A stretch of 62,000 bases of DNA from Symbiodinium natans. Its lineage: Eukaryota > Sar > Dinophyceae > Suessiales > Symbiodiniaceae. The notes below the pieces were generated by a model, which searched no databases, had not been told where the DNA came from, and saw nothing but the letters and a program-made list of their open reading frames with translations. Position 1 is the first letter of the stretch. Each line of letters begins with the position of its first letter. A program made the translations under genes and the position numbers. The stretch lies in the NCBI GenBank assembly GCA_905221605.1, contig CAJNDS010000102.1, forward strand, positions 927,501-989,500. Direction: 5' to 3'. Of this stretch, positions 54,749 through 62,000 are shown one piece after another.

Positions 54749-57637
54749 AACGCATGCCCAAAGCCCTGAAAGCCTGAGGCATGGAAACTGCTTTTTTCCT
54801 TTGTGATTGTTGGCGTCCCCGAGCTTGCCCTGGGTTCTTCAGGCTTGGGGTTTGCATGGCACTGATAGGTCTGCTGACAGACATGGAAGCTCCACTGACG
54901 AGGAGCAGCAGGCACAGCCTAGTGGAGCCTCGATTCGGGATTGTATTGTCTCGAATCAGTTTGAGGGTTTAGGTTGTAAGGTCTTGGGGCTTTGGCTTTT
55001 CGGATTTAAGGCTTGGGCTTAGGGTTACCTAGGATCTTTTAGTTTTGGGGTCTTAAGGTTTTGTGTTGTAGATTGCGTGAGTACGTACACATTTCTCTGC
55101 ACGTGGGTTGGGAAAGTACCAGACAAGCAGAACAGGCAGCTTGTTCTTGCTGATATCTCACTGCGTGAGAGTACGGATGACCTGGGCAGGTGTAGTAGCT
55201 TAACAGAAGCTTGAAAAAGTTCCAACGTGCATCGTGACATGTGTTACGAGAGGCTGGTTTGTAATTGCAGCGTGACGCCACGCATATGTCTGTGCGGAGC
55301 AGGTTCCCGACATAGATTGCTGCTCAGGGTTCCTAAGAACCCAAAACCTTTGAAAACAACACATAACATAGAGTTGACCTTTGTGGTGCTGACACATGAA
55401 ATTTTGACAATCTCAGGCTACTAACACAGGGTTTCTTCAACATGACAGCGCCAAACACCAGATGTTTGAGTCTGGTGCTCTGCAAAATCCGCAGAACTCC
55501 AAACCCTTTGGCCCCAAACGCTTGCGCAATTTACGCCCTCTCCAAAACTGCCGTCTGCCAAATTCATAAAGAAGCCTCAGAGAGGTGACGGAGAAGCCAC
55601 AGAAGGAGCTCCCAAAGCACCTCCAGTGCCTCGGCAGTTCGTGCTCAGCTTTCTCATAGTTTGTTGCCGAGAAAAAAAGTAGACCACAAGCCATTCTGCG
55701 CTGGAGATCGTGAACCGAAGCCTGCGATTCTGCTTTTCGGATATTGCCGCCATTCACAGCCTGAGGATGGAAGTTCTGCAGGCGATTTCGATTCTGCCGG
55801 AGGACTGAAAATGGTCGATTGGGGGTCCAAATTCCCTGGCCAGCTGCGTTCAGGCGTCAGGTTCTCCTGCAAGATGGATCCAGCATAGGATGTGACGCTC
55901 AGTCGACAGGTTTTCTTGGCTCTTGAAGTTCCCCAGTGCTTGCGGCATCTTGAACAGCAGGAGGCCTACTGCCTGCAGTGTTTTTATCGCATAGTCTTTT
56001 TTCCAAGCAGAAGGTGTTCTGATTTAGTCGGCTGTTTTCTGGCTTTTCACGGTTTTTACGCCCCGCTTGTATGGACGATCCCAACCCGCGGCAGGACACG
56101 TCAGTGGGTCTTCAACTCAGCTTCTGGTCCATTTGGCAGGTCATTGTTTGGATTTCATGTTTCATAGATTCTGTTTTCGACAAGGATTCAGTTCGGATCC
56201 AACCGCCATTTGCCGAAAACCTGAAGTTCCCTTGATGTGCTGCAGGGTGCGACTACGCTAACACAGAGAGCTGAAGCACATAAACATCCTCTCTCGCACT
56301 CTCTCCTTGTCTCTCTTTGCCTTTCTCTGCTCCTTGCCGCGCTTGATGTCTCTCCGTTTGTTTCGCTCTCACACTCATGCTCCCACACTCCCTCTCACAG
56401 TCCTCACTCTTCACCGGTCACACATGCTTCGAAGGGAAGCAAAGGACCCCCAACGTCAAGCCTAGCAGCCTCCTTCGCGCATGTCTCATGTGAAGCTTAC
56501 AGTCGGGCTGGGCTGGAGGCAGTGGGCCCTTCTCCATCTCGAGCCAAGTGATGCCTGGCTGCACACTAGCCCTCTGGACATTTATCCTTGTGATGGTGTA
56601 CGGATATAAATATGCTTGATTTAGACTTTTAAATCAGCTGTTGTTTGTGCTCCTGGCTTTGTTGAACACTGAAGTAGGTGTTGTCTCATAGGCGTCTACC
56701 CCCGTCTACTAAGCTGCGCGGAGATCCTTGATCCGCAGAAGATGCGCATTTGTACAAAGCCCGGAAAAGTGGATGTAGAGTGTTAGTCAAGGGGCTGGGC
56801 GTTGGTCGTATGTAAGTACCGGCGCCCTGAAGCAGAACAGCTGCGGGTCCTCCCAAGAAGAACTCACGAGGTAAGTAAGGCATACAGTGCAGTTCCTTGG
56901 CTCGGAGACGCAGGGAGGGCCCTGCACAGTATGATTTGGAAGTTGAGTGATAGTTGCAGATGTGCGGACGCTGGGCAAGGTTTGAAGCCCGAAATTTCAC
57001 GAAAGGGATGGAGTTTCTGTAACCAAAATCTATGCCCAAGCTGAGGCATATCTAAAGGCCAACTGCAGATTCCACAAAATCAGAGACAGACCCACAGAAG
57101 AAGGGAGAGAGCGAGAGCAGAGAGCCTACGGGGGCTATGCTCGCAGACACAGAGAGAAAGAGACAGAGACAGAGAGAGAGAATTCTCTCCCTTAGCCGTT
57201 GTACGATGTTATGTATGTTTCCTCGACTTTCTTTTACGTGTCACACCGACTCCGAACGTGATCGGGCGCGCGAGGGAGTAGGGGCACGCGCCCTACCCCT
57301 CAAGCCCAGCAGAAGAAGAAGAGAGAGATAGCAAAGAAAGACGGAAAGAGATCCAGAGGCGAGAACACGGAACAGAAGCAGAAAGGTTCAACCCAAAGCC
57401 CGCAACACTTGCTTCCCAAAGGACCGCCAACTTCCCGGACAAATCCTTTTCGCCGGCACGTGCAGCCCAGAAGATCTCGAAGACCAAGAAGGCATCGCTG
57501 GAGGGCTTTGCGGTTCTGACTTTCGAGGGATGTATATTGCTTTGGGTGTTTCAGCCAGCAGAAGCTGAAGAGCACCCAGCACGAACTTGAGTCTGCCCTA
57601 GGTACAGCCTTGCCCTTGAATTCCAAACTGTACAGCC
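54747..57637. other. Mostly unique DNA with a decayed telomere-like tract and GA repeats
   Basis: A G-rich tract of heptamer-like words runs from 54961 to about 55068. Facing open frames at 56686-57039 (-, 117 codons) and 56802-57044 (+, with GAG|GTAAGT inside) both look partly coding-like; I cannot choose. GA-rich DNA lies at 57100-57190. A stop-free + strand frame without a start (57282-57587) precedes the next locus and may contain an exon. Confidence 0.4.
54961..55068. repeat. Decayed telomere-like G/T-rich tract
   Basis: GAGGGTTTAGG, GGCTTGGGCTTAGGGTTACC and GGGGTCTTAAGG are examples of about a dozen heptamer-like words in 108 bases, all with the G-rich strand on +. Confidence 0.65.
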
Positions 57638-59291
57638 ATGGCATCTAAGGCTAAGGGTGAGAAAGCACACCGCCCCACACCTTCGGACAGTGTGGCAGCT
57701 GCCTCAGCTGGGATCCAATTACCAGCAGTGCAGAATGGCGAATTGCAGCAAGTGAAGGTCAAGAGGTTGCAGGAGGTGCATTGCAGAACTTTCTCAACTT
57801 CGGTTGCATTCCTCGATTCTACCGAACTATGTCAGATTGGGCGGTGCTGCGGTGACAGCTAGAACCCAAAGAGAGCAGTCGCCTGTCATGTTAATATTGT
57901 TTGCGGGTCGTCCTTCGCCCTGGGCTGCGGTCTGGGTGTGGATTGTTTAAGGATTAAAGGTCACAAGTTTGTGCAAGGGCTCAACGTGAGGCATCACCAC
58001 GTTGCCAGAGTAGTCTTAAAGTAACGGAACGACAGGGTGGAAGGGGCGGCCAGGCGAGCAACAGCAGAGTCACAACTTTTTGATTGTTTGCCGTTAAAGC
58101 ACGGCTTGGTCTCAACCTAAGCATTCCGTCACAAGCATTCGCTCCTGTTTGCCCGTCCGGCCCTTGTTTTGCCACTAGAAATCTAACATGATTCTAGGGA
58201 TGTTGCGCTCAACATGGCGAGAACGAGAAGGTTGTGGGCGCCAAAGCCTCCGAAAGCAAATGCCAAGACGTGCAGTGTGGCAAACGTTACACAAGCGGGC
58301 CATGTAGGGTGGAAATTGGTTACCGGCCCAGGTCAGGAGGTCGGGGCCAGAAGTTGCAGAGATCATTCTCAGCTCGTCGGCGGATACTGAGGAGTCGGAC
58401 GAGGGCCGCTCCAGCTTTGCCGACCTGCCCACGGACGGTTTTCAGGCAGCAGGGGAAGGGCGAGTTCAGGTCAGGGTTGCTTCATGACTGGTTTGGAAAG
58501 AGACTTGACAGGGTTGTGAGTTGTTTGAAAATTGGATCAAGCAACTGCGATTGATCAAGCGAGCAGCGCACACAGAATCCACGAGAAGCAACAAAACATA
58601 CACTCGAGGCGGTGCAATTCAGCATGCACTTGTCCTGCGTAGACATACGTGAGCTTGAGCCAGGGAAACTTTGCAAAGTTGTCCTTGGCTCAAGCTCACA
58701 TAAATCCAGTGTCTTCGCAAAGCGCCTCATGCCACCGAAATTCAGATTCAAGATGGATCCAAACAAGGCGGCTGAATATTACGAAGCACCTCGAAGAATT
58801 TCCTGGCGACTCCAGAAGATCAACCTGCAGACAAAGCGGCATACGGCTTTTTTTGACAAAAAAACGATCTCCCAACAAAGCTCTTTGAGGCCACAGTTTG
58901 CCCTACGTCCCGAAGCGGAGGTGTGCTTGATCTCGGGGCATCGGTACAGCACCTTTGTCAAAGTGGTACCTCGAAAAACATGTGCGGGACATGGGACATG
59001 GGGCACATAGCCTGCTGTGAGCCTGCAAAGGGGAACTGGGCGATGCGAAGCAAAAGCTTAACTAACAAAACAGAAAAAAGACCCTACTGCACCGTGAGCG
59101 AGCACAATCGCACAGTTCGCCACGCCCTGCACTTGGAACCTGGTTTTGTCAAGTTGCGCTTTCAGAACATGTGGCCAACGGAGCCCGCCTTCCTTGAGGA
59201 AGCTTTGGTGGAGGCCCTCGAAAACGGCAGCCGAGACCTCGGCCAAAGCAAAGACATTGCAAACTTGAAGTTGCTGTGGTTCGGGGCTTAG
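57638..59291 (+). CDS. Candidate multi-exon gene, family unknown
   Basis: 57638-57862 starts at GCCATGG, a strong start context, and has about 36% first-position G. Further exon-like segments on the same strand are about 58216-58330, 58360-58469 (Ser/Asp/Glu-rich, flanked by TTGCAG and CAG|GTCAGG), 58729-59007 and 59010-59291, which ends TAG with balanced, C/G-ending codons. The last two are in different phases and nearly abut, so they need a short intron or reflect a frameshift. Predicted parts include an acidic disordered stretch and a helical C-terminus. No family recognised. Confidence 0.25.
58649..58699. repeat. Near-perfect 25-bp hairpin
   Basis: GTGAGCTTGAGCCAGGGAAA and the following CTTTG pair with CAAAGTTGTCCTTGGCTCAA and the following GCTCAC, with about one mismatch and one bulge and almost no loop. 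It lies between the third and fourth exon-like segments of the candidate gene at 57638-59291. Its right arm contains TTGGCTCAAG, identical to the last ten bases of the dinoflagellate spliced leader as I remember it; this may be chance. Confidence 0.85.
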
Positions 59292-60717
59292 CCGGATTGG
59301 TGAGCGGTTGTGGTAGGTTCAGAAAACCTTGGAAGCGTTCGTTAAGTCTCCATGATCTACACCTTGTGGGTACCCGTCAGTCCGTTAACTTAGCCGACCA
59401 GTATTCACGATGTTATCTATCGCCGTAAGAGCGGTCTGGAGAAACTACCTCAACCGTTGTTGGTTGTTGGTTCACACAAAGAAGGGAGGACTTGCACTCT
59501 GTAGCAGGTTCATGAGCCCAGCAAAGCTACGTGACAAGCATAATTGCTTCCCAAAGCAAATGCGTGAATAGCGGGCAGTCGCTAGAAGGTGTTGGTGCTG
59601 TATCAAACCATATCAAACCCTAAGTTGGAGCAGCTTACAAGCGAATGCGCTCGACAATGCTGCGGGAGGCCCTGAAGCTCTTAACGCCTTCCATGCTGCA
59701 CTCGAAGAGGCATTCGCAGTGTTGGGGCTTGGGCTTCACCACCTGGTTGACAGAGCTTGCTTTTTCGACCGCACACGCCGAGCAACGTGAGTTTGTCTCT
59801 GGCAGTTCTATGAAACAGTTTTGCTCGAAGAGGCGCAGGGGTGGGGACTGTAGGGCTTTTAGGTCTCAAGCTCACATGCCAACGGTTCAAAAGCCATCTA
59901 TCCTCAATGACAGGGCACACAGCCCGTGCAGACCGTGAAGCTTTGCTTTGTGGGCCATGCAAGGCCTGAAGGGGATTTGGGCGCATTTTGGCAGGAAGTA
60001 AGGTTCAGAGCTTGGGATTAGAATTACGATTTGGATCTACGGAGTCTTGCTATTTTCTGTTGTTTTGGTGATTCCAGAAGTTGCACTGCGTTCATCCCCT
60101 ATCCTTAAACCCTGAATTCCAGAGACCAGACTTTCTGAATCCGAATACCCTAAGCCCTCCCGAACGTAAATCATTGTAAACCTCTTTTTCGCAAGCCAAG
60201 AGCTGCATAGGCAGATTGCAAGGTCAGCGAATGCCGAACTTTAAGCCCTGGCCTTCATGTCTGATTTGCCACTGATGGGCTGCTTTCTGGCTGAAGCGGC
60301 CAATCCAGTAGACAGTCTCCTCTCACCCCGCCTTGAGAACTCTGAACTAGGTTTTAAAGGTTTAAGGTTTAAGCCACACAAAGAATTGAAGACCCCTGGG
60401 CCTTGCAGCTTCAAGCCTTTGCCTACAAGAAACTTTTCGAGTGCTCTCGCCAATTCCTTTAAAGCCCTCGGACCAGGGCCGGGAAGACCTCAACGCTGAA
60501 TGCGCTGGCTGGGAGGCCTTCTGGGATGCGATCTCGCACTCCCTTTGGTTTAGGGTTTAGGGTTTATTTCGCGACAGCTCAACATCCGAAGGCAGTTTGA
60601 TCCCGAACAGCCAAGCACGCATGGCCGGGTCCTAAGAACAGGGCCTCGGGCTCAGGAACTATAAGCGTTAATATTGAGGGCTTTGGGGGGGCTTAAGGCG
60701 CCTTCGCACTGGCATAA
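59292..60717. other. Mostly unique DNA with telomere-like tracts
   Basis: C-rich telomere-like words (CCTTAAACCCTGAA, CCCTAAGCCCTCCC) lie at about 60098-60160. A compact GGTTTAGGGTTTAGGGTTT tract is at 60548-60566. Mirrored frames at 59645-59986 are unconvincing. Confidence 0.5.
60548..60566. repeat. Compact TTTAGGG tract
   Basis: Two and a half perfect heptamers, GGTTTAGGGTTTAGGGTTT. Confidence 0.9.
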
Positions 60718-61287
60718 AACCGGCTCTTGCCCAGAAAGGGGGTCTTGAAGGTCTTGAACACAAAGCCCCACAAGAATTACAGGGTCCTTCAGGGATGGGG
60801 GCTCCAAGGGGAGGAGGCCAACCGAAGCTTCCTGCCATGTCGAGCGGAAACCTTTCAACCAAAGTTTGGAGTCAAAGTCTTTGATGGCCAAGGCGTTGTT
60901 TCCTGCACCTTTGCCAAGGACGGCGGGGCTTTCGGGATCTGGTTCAAGTATGTGCGAGTTGCAACAGCCAGCGCTCCTGTGTACATGCGCAAAGCTGCAC
61001 AACAGAGGCTTGCAAAACCCTTGGAACCCAAAACTCATCTAAGCTCTCATGTCGATCGTGTCTCAAACTTGTTCTCCACGCTCATGTCGAAAGCGTTATC
61101 TTGCGAAGTGTCGCAGCTTGCAGAAAGATTGGAAGTCAGCGAAACGCGGCTACGGGCTCCGAGACGCCTAAGGCCGATCTCCCTTGTTGGTGATCATGTT
61201 TTAGTCATCTGTGAGGAGGCCCACAGCTTCAAGCCCCCCTCTGTAAGCAAGGTTACATGCTCCATTATCATTCCGTTCGCATCCTAG
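60718..61287 (+). CDS. Candidate long exon, up to 190 codons, family unknown
   Basis: The frame is open from 60718 (after a TAA) to TAG at 61285-61287. It has no ATG in its first 85 codons, so it would be an internal or last exon; CCCAG at about 60732 is a possible acceptor. The central part (about 60835-60980) has very high first-position G and a mix of Gly, Val, Phe and Lys typical of a folded domain, and the C-terminal part has a Leu/Glu-rich helical stretch. A donor-like AA|GTATGT occurs in frame at about 60947. A - strand frame of 128 codons overlaps its first half. No family recognised. Confidence 0.28.
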   Translation, partial: NRLLPRKGVLKVLNTKPHKNYRVLQGWGLQGEEANRSFLPCRAETFQPKFGVKVFDGQGVVSCTFAKDGGAFGIWFKYVRVATASAPVYMRKAAQQRLAKPLEPKTHLSSHVDRVSNLFSTLMSKALSCEVSQLAERLEVSETRLRAPRRLRPISLVGDHVLVICEEAHSFKPPSVSKVTCSIIIPFAS

Positions 61288-62000
61288 TGGTGCTACCATT
61301 GTTGAGGCTGCTACCAGGCCTCATATAATTAAGTGGTTCTTTGATTGCAATGTGCAGATCATGGGGAGCGATTCGAAACCTTGCACAAGGGCAAAGTCCC
61401 AGCAAGCTCAAACACCCAGGCTCGTGCAGAATCTCTCTCGCGAAACCTAAACCCCCACAAGAAGCACCTCAGAATCCAGGAGCTTCTGAGTGCAGCCCCG
61501 AGCAGAACTACTAGCACCACTGGCGACCAGGAGCGTCTCCGGGTTGTAGGCTTAAGAGATGCACCTGAGAGTTCGGGTTTAAGGGCTTTCGGGTAAAGGC
61601 TTTCTCGGCTTGTCACGGCTCGTTTAGGTGTGTGGGTTCACGACTCAGTCAGGAATTTGGGGGTTGCCAAACACTCAAACGAATCCTTTGAGAGGGTTGC
61701 TGCTTTGCCAAACAAGAAGCGGGCATGTTCAATCAGGTCCTCTGATATGATAACCCAAGGCTTCACTAATCGAAAGCATTTTCAAACTGAACTGGATTTT
61801 TTCCAGTTTGGAATAAGCTTCGCCTTAGTCTCTCTGCGAAGACGAAACCAATTCAGACACCTTAGCACGCATCGATTCATTTTATTACGTAGAACCTGTG
61901 CCAAAGCTCCTCGCCTTAGTGATGGCCTCTGAAAGGACGTTGCTCCTTCTTCGCAGCCGTGGCTGGACCGACAACAGCAGTCCATGGGTCGGAAGTTATT
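61288..62000. other. Unique DNA to the window end, no gene called
   Basis: Open frames at 61345-61596 (+), 61359-61616 (-) and 61630-61932 (+) are short and overlap or lack coding-like composition. A gene could run off the right edge. Confidence 0.4.

Noticed and set aside
53673-54915. Long Cys/Leu/Val/Phe-rich frames on the - strand and Lys/Gln-rich frames on the + strand
   Set aside because: Direct translation of the CAAA/CAAG and CGA arrays.
58729-58770. Resemblance of a start MPPKF...DPN to ribosomal protein L12 (uL11)
   Set aside because: Similarity ends after the first few residues; the rest does not match that family.

Overview
This window looks like nuclear DNA of a microbial eukaryote, most likely an alga or alga-related protist, and most of it is non-coding. 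Four things point that way. No reading frame resembles a bacterial operon. Nearly every long open frame is short (under 200 codons) and matches no family I recognise. The tracts with coding-like composition sit next to GT...AG signals that would make introns of about 40-110 bases. Perfect and decayed copies of the heptamer TTTAGGG/CCCTAAA are scattered from end to end; this is the telomere unit of green plants and of several algal and alveolate lineages. GC is near 50%. I cannot name the taxon. A dinoflagellate, chromerid or cryptophyte-like genome would fit, but I saw no full dinoflagellate spliced-leader relic. I saw no rRNA, tRNA, CRISPR array, transposase or reverse transcriptase.

Layout. 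1-1036 is a purine/pyrimidine-biased block with long internal direct repeats. 1030-4530 is an unbroken stack of tandem arrays: a 54-bp minisatellite, a 31-bp GC-rich minisatellite, a 9-bp AT array arranged as long inverted arms, and, inserted in that array, a GC-rich block of eight palindromes whose spacers occur in both orientations. A perfect hairpin (4593-4695) and an interstitial telomere tract (5157-5246) follow. From 5.3 to 62 kb the sequence is mostly unique, with microsatellites, homopolymers of 15-24 C or G, decayed telomere-like tracts, a 1.1-kb CAAA/CAAG array (53.6-54.7 kb) and several short hairpins.

Coding. About twenty loci carry open frames that might be exons. The ones I rate best are on the + strand at 14.2-16.5, 23.1-23.5, 25.4-25.7, 27.7-28.5, 30.2-30.7, 31.7-33.2, 57.6-59.3 and 60.7-61.3 kb, with some on the - strand at 41.4-44.2 kb. 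Several can be joined in phase across GT...AG gaps. None has a recognisable domain, and in about 50% GC DNA frames of this length arise by chance, so all are low-confidence. They show no shared pathway.
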